Assembly: GCA_942159475.1 (NCBI GenBank)
Contig: OW804096.1
Coordinates: forward strand, 113,310,194-113,374,193
Source of the DNA: Sthenelais limicola
Taxonomy: Eukaryota > Annelida > Polychaeta > Phyllodocida > Sigalionidae
Reading direction: 5' to 3'
DNA length: 64,000 nt
A program made the position numbers and the translations under genes. Numbering within the stretch: the first letter of the stretch is position 1; the number at the start of each line of letters is the position of its first letter. Positions 1 to 10,610 of the stretch are shown one piece after another. The notes under the pieces are model-generated. The model was given only the letters and a program-made list of their open reading frames with translations. It had not been told where the DNA came from and made no database searches.

Positions 1-591
1 TTCTTACACCATTGTCAATAAAGATATAATCGATTCTTGACTTACTATTTCTTCGCCTCCATGTATGGGAGGGTTTATCTTCCCTTCTGATACGGAGTAT
101 ATCGGATAAGTCTAACTCATTAATCATATTGGACAACAAAGAAGCATTTTTGTACACATTGGGTTTTTCTATATTAATATTAAAATCACCCAGGATTATT
201 AAACGATCAAATTCTTGGTTATCAACGATATTTCTGACATTTTTCAGAATTTTTATCTGTTCTTTACTAGCGTTATTGGTAGGCATGTATACATTGATTA
301 TTAGGTTTCTTCCTCTATTGTTGTTTTTACATATATCACTCTACCATCTAGGTCTTTACCCTCCAACGTATTAGAATGTACCAGATCTTTGGAAAATAAC
401 AGAGCGACTCCTCTACTATTCGGGAGGCCGTGGTTAACAAAAAACTGGCCCTTCCATTGGGCTCGCCATACACTGAAATCTTTCTGAGTACTGTGGGTTT
501 CTTGAAGCCCAATAATACTCTTTCTATATTTACTTAATTTCGAAAAGATAGACTTTCTCTTTTCTATCTGTTTGATACCGTTAGTATTAAG
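1..591 (-). pseudogene. LINE ORF2 N-terminal endonuclease, frameshifted and cut by window edge
   Basis: Minus-strand translation in two frames reproduces an L1-type apurinic endonuclease. From 591 it reads LNTNGIKQIEKRKS, then GLQETHSTQKDFSVWRAQW, then NSRGVALLFSKDL. After about 328-324 the frame must shift to continue through NVYMPTNNASKEQ, LIILGDFNINIEKP and SRIDYIFID. A second break lies near 594-599, where the ATG-containing frame (MENSIKINFF) meets the endonuclease frame. Both breaks sit at runs of five A on the coding strand, so they are either indel decay or assembly errors. The copy would not make ORF2p as written. Confidence 0.8.
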
Positions 592-674
592 AGAAAAAGT
601 TTATCTTGATTGAGTTCTCCATCGAGACGGTGAATCAATAGTTCTAAATAAACATCATTATAGGAGCAGATGTT

Positions 675-2069
675 TTATTCTGTCTTGTTTTGGAACATTC
701 CTTCCAATTTTTCCTTTTTGTTGTAGACTTTGCGGATCACTTCCCACATTTTTCCGAGCAGGTTTTCGCCTGTCCACTCGGCGGGGTCCAGGTTCTTGGG
801 GTCATAGAGTGAGAGGCCAATGCCCCATGTCTTGTTTTTGGTAGCTTCTCCTAATTTTTTATCACCTGTATCTAACAGGTAGTTCTTGACGACCTCGTTG
901 CTCTCAAGTTTGGCATGTAACCCTGCAGTGAGGATCTCTGACCTCCTCCTTTCCCACTCTGTGCTGTCGCATTCTTTTTTGAACTCATCCAAAACTACTT
1001 TGCATTTCATGGGATCCGATTCATCCATAACATATTTGGCTTTAATGGCGTTTTGCTCGACCCTGGCTCTGGAATAGGCCAGGTACTGTTCCATGTGCAC
1101 AAACCTTTTTTGGACGGTGAAGAAGGGGGCGTAATAATGATTGGATAGCGGGTTTTCCTTTGACAGGAATACCAGCACCTCCTTGGACTCTCTTTTGGAG
1201 AGGTAGGCTGGCGAAAATTCAGTAGGGACTGCGTCTAGCTTGTTATGTGGGTATCGGACTTTGCCTATCCTCACATTTCCCATGTCATTATAAGCGCTTT
1301 TTTTGGCAGCTCGGGCTGCTCTGACTACTTGGTTGGCTCTTTGGATTCTGTCCCTGATTTCCTTGGGCAGGTCTTGTTTCATAAATATGGATTTCTTCCC
1401 ATCGACCTTTTCCTGGTCCTTCAAGTTGGAGCGTTTGTCCCATACAGCTTCTGCTTCTTCTTTGTTGTGAAACACAATTTTGATGGCTGCGCCATCCTCA
1501 TCCCCAATCCTGTAGAACTTCTCAATTCCAGTCATTGGGGCCTTCATTATTTGTCCTATAACATTGGTTATTTTGTGGTTCAGGATGGTTTCATTCTCTT
1601 TGACCTCGCTTGGTATCCCCTCTAGGATAAGCTTATGAGCGTTCTTTTCTATTTCTTCCTGGAGCTTCTCCTCCAGTTTGTCTTCGGCACTCTGTACTAG
1701 CTTTTGGTAATTTTGGTCTGTTTTCATTACAGCTCCCTCTTTGAGAGCTCTGTGTTCGATCTCGATTCTCATCACTTTTTTTCTATTCGTAGTGGCTTCT
1801 TTGTCACGTTTAACGTTGTCTTTATTCAGTACTGCGCTTTTCTTGTCAGTTCTGACTTGTTTTCTCCTAATTTTATTCATGTCAATTTTCAATTGCCCAG
1901 ATAACACTTTAAACAAACTGTGGACATAATCTGGGGCTCCAGTTAGGTCCACTTCTACTTCTTCGAGCTCTTCTTCGCTTGAAGAGGAGGAAAGGGCCTC
2001 TTCATGCATCATGGACATGGTGTTTCTTAGCGAATACCCGGTGCAACGCAGTTGCAGCCGCTGTATCAA
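675..2069 (-). CDS. LINE ORF1 protein with RRM-like core and C-terminal NADAR (YbiA/DUF1768) domain
   Basis: Uninterrupted 464-codon frame. Residues 1-45 are acidic and Ser-rich. About 60-140 is basic then Glu/Lys-rich helical, a probable coiled coil. About 144-255 matches the L1 ORF1 RRM-like/C-terminal region (KLILEGIP..., FYRIGDEDGAAIKIVF, RDRIQRANQVVRAAR). About 298-450 is a NADAR domain: NPLSNHYY (306-313), MEQYL with Glu327, a helical middle with LHAKLESN, LLDTGDKKLGEA (398-409), TWGIGL (414-419), and W432, N436, LGK, R446 near the end. This follows E. coli YbiA order (SEHYFQAQK, LVE, WG.G, N.LG, R). ORF1 binds LINE RNA; NADAR enzymes are N-glycosidases acting on ADP-ribose or riboflavin-pathway intermediates. 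The D-x-x-W-G Asp of many NADARs appears to be Asn412, so activity is uncertain. The start may instead be Met18 or Met20. Confidence 0.85.
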   Translation of the reverse strand: MIQRLQLRCTGYSLRNTMSMMHEEALSSSSSEEELEEVEVDLTGAPDYVHSLFKVLSGQLKIDMNKIRRKQVRTDKKSAVLNKDNVKRDKEATTNRKKVMRIEIEHRALKEGAVMKTDQNYQKLVQSAEDKLEEKLQEEIEKNAHKLILEGIPSEVKENETILNHKITNVIGQIMKAPMTGIEKFYRIGDEDGAAIKIVFHNKEEAEAVWDKRSNLKDQEKVDGKKSIFMKQDLPKEIRDRIQRANQVVRAARAAKKSAYNDMGNVRIGKVRYPHNKLDAVPTEFSPAYLSKRESKEVLVFLSKENPLSNHYYAPFFTVQKRFVHMEQYLAYSRARVEQNAIKAKYVMDESDPMKCKVVLDEFKKECDSTEWERRRSEILTAGLHAKLESNEVVKNYLLDTGDKKLGEATKNKTWGIGLSLYDPKNLDPAEWTGENLLGKMWEVIRKVYNKKEKLEGMFQNKTE

Positions 2070-5000
2070 CCTCTTTAGATCGGGCGCTTTTGCCTTTTTT
2101 CAGTTTTTTTCAAAATGGCGGACTTGAGCGAGAAGGCGCCTCGCTACGGCTACGCCAAACTTTGTATCTTTATATTACACACACATAAATACTAGATTTC
2201 TCGTGTCAAGAGTCAGAGTTTCTTTTCAATTGGATTTACCTATTCTGGGGGCAAAGTTTGTCTTGTTTCCTTTGTTTCTATGCTGCGTAGGCAGCGGCGT
2301 GGTGGGTGCTTGTTTTGGGGGGTCAAGGTTGTTGCAACCGGAAGTAAGGTTCTCTAGCTGATGGCCTTGACCTTTCGGTATCCACTGCAAAAAGCTTTTA
2401 AACTCCTTTATGTATAGTTAGAATCACTTTCCCTCGTAATACGGATGGTGAGGTTAGTATGTCCGAGCTTTTTGTCCTGATATGAGCACTGATATAACAA
2501 AGCAAGTCCAGCTATTGGTCTCTCAATACCACTTTTCTTAGGTTCTCCCTACCTCACTCGTAATGGCGCGAGAAATTCAAAGATCCGCGCCTTGCCGACT
2601 CGAAAGTTATGTTTTTTGTTGGAGATCAGGTATGAATGTTCAACAAAAGCGGGTATTTACTGTCTTGGTTAGTTCGTATAGTCCTATACTGAAAATGATG
2701 GCTGTTCTGTTATGTTTTCCTGGAAGAAACCTGAAAAAATAAACGGGGAGCAACCCCTGCACTTCTATCGACTCAGAGTAGCCACCGGAAGTCCCAGTTA
2801 TTGGTTGTCTTATTTTTTATCACTTTTGTGTGTATTCGTATGGAATCGTGAAAATGAAATTGGTCAAAATGGTCCAATGGTGAAATTGGAATAAAGTTTA
2901 TGAAACTCTGTTAAAAGAATTAAAGTGGTATCTAGTAGTATGCGGCAAACTCTAAGGAATCCATACATACCATTTGTAAGTTTATACGACCATAACTGTC
3001 AACGTTATTGAATAAAACGTGAAAAACATCAAAATCGCACTAAAATTTCTGGAATCGACCATATATATATATATATATATATATGTACTGGTATACGTCA
3101 TAATTATACTGAGATCATCATACGGATTCGACTATTTGCCATGTAATATTGAAATTTGTAGAACTTGATCAATGTGATAATATTTCTGACCTTGACAAAG
3201 CATGATAATATTCGCAATTTTGAAAATTTTGAACCGAATTGTAAGAAGTTTGAAATTCTCATTTTCATAGAATTTGGGGAAATGGAAAACTTTGAATTCT
3301 TTTCAAAACTTTGAATTTGAAATTTTTCATTTGCATTAGATTTCGGGGGTGATGTGTGTGTGTGGGGGGGGGGGGGGCGAAGAATTGACAATTAATTAAC
3401 CTTCTGAACTAATTCCCAAATATATCCAAATATATTATAATATTATATTTCCCCACTAAGAAATAAAAACATTCTTCAAGCTTCCGTCTTTCTTCTTATA
3501 ATGATATAAATAAATAAATGGTATCGATTGCAGAATAGATAAAATTGAGCATAACAATTTTAAAACAGAATAAACATTCTAATGTAAAATGTAAATCATC
3601 CCCACCCCCGCTGCCCTTCATGATCCCTCATTCACCTCTCTGTCATCGACTTATCCCACCCACACCTATCATCATCTCATAACTTCGATCACCTACTTCG
3701 TTCACCAATTTATTTTAATAATTCAAAAAATTATTTATCATATCATCAACAATTTAACCATACTTTAACCATGAATCAAAAATCAAAAATCAATTTTATC
3801 AAAATAAAAATAAAATATAAGCCTTGTTGAATCCTTTGTCCGGTAATGTCATTAATTGAGGAGTAATTTGTGGATACATTTCTTCCGTCCTTTTCTGTTT
3901 CTCCTCCTTCCCCCTCTCTCTTTTTCCCACTCTTCCCTCTTTCCCTCAGGGCGAGTAAAAAATGATGCTATTCAAGGATGATTTCCCTCATGTAAATTAT
4001 GTTTTATTTGTTCAGAAAAATTATGGTAAAAATTCATGTCTATTGTGATCTGCTTTGAGTGATTCAAGAATATTGTATGATTGGACTGTATGATTTTGCT
4101 TAAGATAGTACGACGAAGAATGCATTTTTGTCCTTAATCTTTCAATGTTTGGCCTTAACCTCTTTCTTTAATATTGGGTGGTATAGTGGTATATTTTCCA
4201 TAGCGAATTATAATATTGCATTTACATGTAGCCAGCCATGGATGGCAATGGTAACACACCTGTAGCTGCCCGACCTGTTACGTTTGGCCAGGGTGAAAGA
4301 TGGCCATGGAAGGTTCCAGTAAGCCTCCTTTGGAAAGCTAATAACTGGCTTGTGCACATATATAGGTAATTTAAATCTTTGCAATACCATAGAATTGTTA
4401 GCCAAACCTAAGCTAGTATATGGCAATTTATTAGCTGTGATTAATAGAGAGATAACAGTCTTCAGTACAGCTATGTGCATTATGTGAGGGGGAGATGTAG
4501 ATCGTAAACAAAATATTATTAGAGCGTGGGTAAATTTCATAAAACTGTCCTAGATGAGTCATACATGTTGTGTATTTGGTGTACATGCAGTTGGTCCATG
4601 ACGGAGAAGAATCTCTGGGTCTTGGCCATATGACATTGCGCAGACGAGAATCAGGGGGCAGAATCTCCCTCTCAACCTTTCTCTCCTCCATATGCCCCCC
4701 CCCCTCCCACAGGCAGATTAGCCAAAGGGGTTGGAGAGGGATTCAATGAAAACCAAAACGTAAATTGGTAAACTCTTAAATAAACAACCATGCATACATA
4801 CACACAATTCCTCTTCAACGTTACCATTCTAGCTTTGATGTTTTAATTTGATGCCATAGACATAATTTATATCACGATGGGTACAGCAAGTATATAACAC
4901 TATACAGACTATAGAGTAAAAGTCCACCATGATATAAAGCTATCCGCATTCACGCGTACGATCCGGAAATTCCGGATGACATCATGTCATTCGTGACATT

Positions 5001-6150
5001 TCCATGTTTAAAAAGTAGTTGTCGATCTAAGACCATACCAAATTAAAATTATGCATGGTTTGGAACAATGGATAAATGACCTTCTGAGGTTGGAGGACAA
5101 CTTTGTTTTCGAGTTCGTATTCTCCGAATAAATGTTTACTATGCCACCGCTCATGAGTTTTGTAATTTTATAGGAATTTTGTAGCATACTAAATAAGAGG
5201 ACAACATAATATAGAAGACCGACACTGACAACGGTGTGGTAGGCATGAGGCATGATAGTAGAGGAAGTAAATGACACATGACTGCACATGGGATTCGTGC
5301 CGCTAAAACCTCTTTATTCTTGATCATAAGATTGTCTCCACTCATAGGGTAGGCCTGTATATAGTCACAACATTTAAAACTGAAAATCAACCCAGAGTTT
5401 CTCCTTTTAGCTAAGCTCGAGGAATGTTTGTAGAACGGAAATATTTCACGTGGTATTGGTAATAACAAGGAAAATGGTTTGGAGCGTATAAAACGGACGT
5501 GATAGAATAATGAATGCAACTAATTTGACTTACATCTATAATGCTACCTGTCTATCGCATGTTTATGGTGAGTATTATCGTCTTGCATTCATGTCTCCAA
5601 GCGTATAATAATATACATGTATGTATATGTATTGGTCCCTCATGCTGATATGTAAGGGAAGTTTACATATATGACACTTTTGAAAGATAATCCTATAATT
5701 TTATATGATATTTAAAAAGTATAATGTACGGCAGCAAATGTAGAAATTAGGGCGTTCCATTTTGAGTTAATAACCAACGTTAATGACCCCTATACAAATT
5801 ATAACCCGTCTATCGCATCTAATATAATTGTGGAAATGGAAAATTTACAGAAGTCTCAGGTTATTTTCATTCAATTGATAGATTCAACAATATACAACCT
5901 TTAAGTATCTGTGAACACTCCCATAATGTGCATGTTCACCCGGGTAAATTTGTATGATAATTGAAAATTCCTGATTTCCAATGATAAACGAGATTTTAAC
6001 TGGAGAATAGGATTTTGTTAACGGGGTTTCCATTATTATTATTAAGCAAATTAACTATTAGCTATACCAAAGTTCAAATGGAATCGTGATTTAGCGGAAT
6101 GAAATCTAATCTAGTGGAATGGAATAATTTTGCTATAAATCTTATTTCAG
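2070..6150. other. Stretch between LINE and PRRT-like gene, no gene recognised
   Basis: 2070-2600 is relatively GC-rich and may be LINE 5'UTR. The rest is AT-rich with a (TA)n tract at 3061-3084, a G run at 3364-3377 and pyrimidine-rich DNA near 3890-3950. Open frames here are short and show no domain or convincing splice pair. Upstream exons of the plus-strand PRRT-like gene could lie here but I could not identify them. Confidence 0.5.
3061..3084. repeat. (TA)n microsatellite
   Basis: Uninterrupted alternating AT tract. Confidence 0.95.
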
Positions 6151-7515
6151 ATCAAGCTTTTCTTGAACCTACTCCGAAATGGGATGAAGCAAAAGGAGTT
6201 TGGGGATGGGCCTGGCAATCACACATCTACATATTAGGATGTCTTTTTGCCATCCTGTCTATCCTAGGATGCCTGCAAACCGTAATCGTATGCACAATTA
6301 TCTTTTAGGGGCGATATTTCGTTTAAAAAATATACACAAGTGATGGTATTCATATACTGGCGAATTTACAAATAGACATGTCCTCGATCAAATTTAATTT
6401 GCTTTGATAAATCGATTACATCCGCACTTATATCTTTTAATTATGAGCATGGATTTATGTTCATTTACTTCATCAAGAACCTAAATTATGATAAACAACA
6501 CAGATTTTAAGAGCTCACGATGTTTTCCTTTTCAGTCCTGCGTCAGGTCTGGCCTTCCCAGCCGCATGTGTTACATCATGTTGAACCTGATGGTCACCAT
6601 CAGTAGTCTCTCAAGAACGGCCAACTTCTTTCTTGATCCTTACAATAGCGAGTGCAAACTCCCAAGGGCTGCATCTTATTTTCTCCTTCATATATCTACT
6701 CCATGCATAACGTCAAGTTTTATTTTAATTCTTGCCCTCCTGATCCAACTTTCAAAGTACGAGAGGCATGGAAAAAACATTTTCAACCCAGTTATTGTTG
6801 TAATCTTTATTATGTTCAACTTCATGGTGGCCATCACCGCTGATATGGTTACAGCATATTTTACAAAGTAAGTCTTGCTCGATTTGTTATTGTTTTGGTA
6901 CTTGCTGTTCGATTATCCATTTATCAGAGTCACTCCTTGCTTAGCGTTCCATTGCTGTTGAATTTCAAATTATCGTTGATATTTTAAATTGGGTACACTC
7001 ATTCGAACATAAATATGATATTGACACAATTTTGCGTCTGGTTTTTCAGGGCGTCATTGTTCCTGGTGATCTGCTTTTCTTATTTTCTCCTAGTGGGCCT
7101 GGTAATATCAGGGGCCTATATGTACGTTTTTTGGCGATATTATTCAAGAATCGTTATGAACAGGAAGGTAATGCAAAGAATGCAGATTACTCAAGGAGGA
7201 TCCTGTGCACCTGCCACCATCACCACTAAAGTGCCTCTTGCCGTGAAAGTTGCCTTAGTAGCATCCAGCTTGTTTCTTCTTATTTGTTTGACTAACATAT
7301 TTTACTTGGTTTCCATGCTCATGAAATTTATGTTCCACGACGAAAACATATTGTTAGGTAATAAGATAATCAACCAGTCCTTTTACACACCTTTGTACTG
7401 GTTCATTTATCAGTCAGTCATGCGCGTATGTGACGTTATGCTTTGTGGCCTCGTCCTTTTTGTGGCAGGGTTGCCTTTGTACAAAGGGACAAATTCGGTG
7501 GCCTCTAGTAAATGA
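6151..7515 (+). CDS. PRRT3/PRRT4-like multipass membrane protein, last three exons
   Basis: Exons 6151-6281, 6536-6867 and 7050-7515 have consensus acceptors (TTATTTCAG, CCTTTTCAG, TTTTTCAG) and donors (GTAATC, GTAAGT). Their phases join exactly, giving 308 residues plus stop after two leading bases of a split codon. The chain begins PTPKWDEAKGVWGWAWQSH, followed by helix LGCLFAILSILG. It then has SRTANFFLDPY and several hydrophobic segments (VIVVIFIMFNFMVAI, LFLVICFSYFLLVGLVISG, VALVASSLFLLICL, VMLCGLVLFVAGLPL). The W..AW..H.Y..G.LF...A start and the SR-A..-L.DPY motif resemble the membrane region of proline-rich transmembrane proteins 3 and 4. Function is poorly known. The proline-rich extracellular part would be encoded upstream. 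An in-frame ATG at 6099 could be an alternative start but sits before a good acceptor. Membership of the multipass class is secure; the family name is less so. Confidence 0.65.
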
Positions 7516-7824
7516 ACAAATGCAAATGAGCGAACTATAGTATACCATATCATCTATAACGTCACTATCACTAATTTCCTTTGCCACATTTATTGCTTTA
7601 ATATTCACTATGCCACTCAGACTAGTGTGGAGTGTTAGTGATATTTTTGATAGCCAATAGATAGGATGGATAAAACAGATTCTGAAGAGTTGTAACGTTT
7701 ATAATATCAGATGTCACTTGCCACTCAGACTCTTTATGGTGGAGTGTTGCGATTCTGTTATCAGTTTGTTTCTTATAAATGGATAAAACATTGCAAAACA
7801 ATTTGAGAGAATGAAACAGGTAAT

Positions 7825-7830
7825 AATAAA
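7825..7830 (+). terminator. Candidate poly(A) signal of PRRT-like gene
   Basis: AATAAA about 310 bases after the stop at 7515. Further AATAAA copies lie near 7932 and 8515, so the true end is not fixed. Confidence 0.4.
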
Positions 7831-8941
7831 AGGCAGAGTAACTCCTTTACTGTATTATAACTCTCGATATCCATTATTCTTCATTGCATAATAACTTCTT
7901 TATTAGATTACTACAAACATTTAACAGATATGAATAAATAAAGAAACATTTCACGTAGATTTAATGAAGGGCTATTTTCAGCATATTTAAATTAATGGCT
8001 CAGATTTCCTGAATTGTGTATAGAAAATTGATACTTATTTGTTCAGAATATAGATGTAGATTGCATAAGTACATTAATTATGATGTATGCCTTTGCGCGA
8101 AAGATCTATTGAAGAGAAACCTTGTAAAAAGGCCAATATTTTTCATTTCGTGAGAATCGACATGTATGTGTATATATATAATATATGCACACACAGAGAT
8201 ACATAATATTATATGCTGGGAGGAAACGTGCAATTAAGTGCCTGTAGGCCTAAACATTTTAATCATTTCGATATACAAGCGATTTTTACCTACCTCGATA
8301 CATTTTAATCATTTGCAAAAGAAAAATGGAATCATTTTATATCCCGTTGCATACCGATGATGCTTGCTGGATCAGGAATACATCTCCTGATTTGTTTTAA
8401 TTATGTAACGGGAGCCGACATGCACCATATGTAGTTGCTTGTATTTAAATTAAATTATGTACACAATCGATAAAGCATTTGCTATCATTGGAATAAGGCA
8501 ATGATAATAATATATGAATAAAGGATCAAAAGGACCAAATTAGTTTGTTTTGTTTTTATTATGATATATTTCCAATTGCTTTACACAAGAATGATATTGA
8601 TATATTATAATATTCACAGTAATATTTATATATACACATATGTAGTAGTAGCTAAATGTGGCTGGTTGGTGACGCAATACATTGTATACAAACTGCGGGA
8701 ATCTAGCATTCATAAAACTATCGATATACCATACTGGATAACATCCTTTGGCGATGATGAAGGCCCACATACGCTCAGTTGGAAGGGGCCATCAATGTGG
8801 AACTTAAATGCGGGGGAAATATACAAGTGCAAACATGTGGCATTATGTTTTTTAAATTATATAAATATTTCTATGCCTTGGCTATAATTATTCCATGTTT
8901 ATAAAGAAATCCGCGTATGAAAGGAAACTATATAATGGCGC
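7831..8941. other. AT-rich spacer
   Basis: No coding signal. A plus-strand open frame at 8561-8887 is AT-rich with no recognisable motif or splice context. Confidence 0.5.
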
Positions 8942-9570
8942 ATTCCTACGAAATGGGCCCAGTAGCCAGATACCATTGTGCAAAAAAATGTCTTTCAATG
9001 TTTTTCATACTACTTGTACTTAAAGTAGACTAATGGAAACTTTTGAATCTCAATTTGCTACTAAATTGATCAAATACCTTTTATTCTTCATTAAATCAAA
9101 GGCCAGGTTATGTTTGGGCATGTGTTTATGTCGCACATTGATTTTGCTCTGAATATTGGGCATGATGGCAGTGAGCAATAAATTGCGGATTTAATTTGGC
9201 AATTGATTTACAAAATATGAGTAATTAAACATACGTTTGGCAATTTATGGCAGAGGAACTCTCCTATATTGATATAGGAATTTCAAAATTAAAAACAGCT
9301 TCATTTCTGACCTTTTATCATCTATCACATTCCCTTTTATAAGCAAGGAATGAAAGAAAAAATGACTTAAATAGATTTGTTATCACCTTACCTAGAAGAA
9401 TCAAGTATCATTTCTACCAGGAATTAAATTGTTATTTTTTAAACTAGGTTGAAAATATGTGCGACGTATTCTCTGAAAAGTCTTGCATTTCAAATGGTCA
9501 TTTAAAAAGTAGAAATGTATATTCATTTGGCAGTGGCCTTGCCTGTACTAAAGGGATCTGAATGATTATT

Positions 9571-9606
9571 AGTAGTTGTTAGATGACATGTCATCTAACA
9601 ACTACT
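9571..9606. repeat. Perfect 36-bp palindrome
   Basis: Two 18-base arms meet with no spacer at ACA|TGT (9588/9589). Each arm contains AGTTGTTAGATGACA or its complement. Confidence 0.95.
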
Positions 9607-9615
9607 ATTATTATA

Positions 9616-9725
9616 GCATTATTACCCCTCGGTTTGTTGGTTTGTTGTGGTCTGTGTGGTCATGGACACTCGAGGGCTCACCCGAGAGTGTCCATGACCA
9701 CACAGACCACTGAGGGTAATAGTGC
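9616..9725. repeat. Fold-back element with 25-bp perfect stem
   Basis: Arms 9647-9671 and 9686-9710 are perfect complements starting GTGGTCTGTGTGGTCATGG. Outer arms 9616-9630 and 9712-9725 also pair (GCATTATTACCC against GGGTAATAGTGC). A GT-rich 16-base insertion lies only on the left. Typical of a MITE-like hairpin. Confidence 0.8.
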
Positions 9726-10141
9726 TTTTAGCGCGATTTGATCCGATCAACTTATTAATACCAAAATAGAAGGTTTACCAACCTGTACAATTATTTATTT
9801 CCATCAAATTGGCCTTGCAAAACAGGTATTGAGTGCTCCTACATTGAACCAGAAGTTTACCCAGTTAATGCCGCCAAGTACATTAGGTGGTGCCACCCTC
9901 TATGGAGCTTAAATACTGCCGTTCTATAGACCACACTTCAGGGACTTCTGTCGATACAAACGTGGTCTATAGGCAAGAAAAAACCTCCCAGAATCTGATC
10001 AAATTGCGTCTAAATATGATTAGTCCCCGTTTGTTGGGCTGGCCGGGACAGTTATGCACATTTAGTCCTTGTTTGTTGGGATGGGGGTGTTGTAGGCACA
10101 CAGACCAATTTAAGCTGAATTATAGGTGTACAGACAGAGCC

Positions 10142-10495
10142 TACTAGTGTTGGACGTCCGGTTCCAGCCTACCACTCACAGCTTATGGCTTTCCATTAGT
10201 TCATTTTGCTTCGAAATCATTTATAATTTGTTGTTAATAACAGTAACATCCCAACAAATGGTGACTAAAGCCATTAGATCAACCTCATGTTCTAACAGCT
10301 CAACAGACCAGTTGTACTAGTGTTGGACTTCCGTTTACGGCTGACCGCTTACATCAACAAAAATACAAAACAATATTTACTGCCCAAAACGGCAAAATCA
10401 TGGCTTTCTACTGGTTCATTTTGCTTCGAAATCATTTCTAAATTGTTCTTAATGGTAGTAACAGCCCAACAAACGGAGACTAAAGCCATTAGATC
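10142..10495. repeat. Diverged direct duplication
   Basis: Copies 10142-10280 and 10315-10495 share TACTAGTGTTGGAC at the left, TCATTTTGCTTCGAAATCAT in the middle and ACTAAAGCCATTAGATC at the right. The second copy has an extra A-rich insertion of about 40 bases. Confidence 0.8.
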
Positions 10496-10610
10496 CTGAG
10501 GTTATGGTCGTGAATTTTGTCTAAGGCTCCAAGAAACAAGCCTTGGCTTTGCCTCGGCTTGGTTCCCGGGAGCCTTAGACAAAATTCACGACCATAACCT
10601 CAGGATCTAA
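10489..10610. repeat. Long hairpin with 40-42 bp perfect stem
   Basis: Arms 10491-10530 and 10569-10608 are exact complements starting AGATCCTGAGGTTATGGTCG, with one or two more pairs outside. The 38-base loop has a weaker inner inverted repeat (CAAGCC/GGCTTG). It starts exactly where the second direct-repeat copy ends, which suggests insertion there. Confidence 0.95.

Larger units (their letters stand above)
1..2069 (-). mobile_element. 5' portion of an L1/Tx1-type non-LTR retrotransposon (LINE)
   Basis: Read on the minus strand, an ORF1 (2069 to 675) is followed after a short gap by an AP-endonuclease-type ORF2 that runs off the left edge. The order ORF1 then endonuclease/RT, the RRM-like ORF1 core and the endonuclease motifs (NTNGI near the start, LQETH, GVAL, LGDFN, SRIDYIF) are typical of L1/Tx1-group LINEs. 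The 5' end is not defined. A GC-richer stretch to about 2600 may be 5'UTR. The RT domain and 3' tail lie outside the window. Confidence 0.85.
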
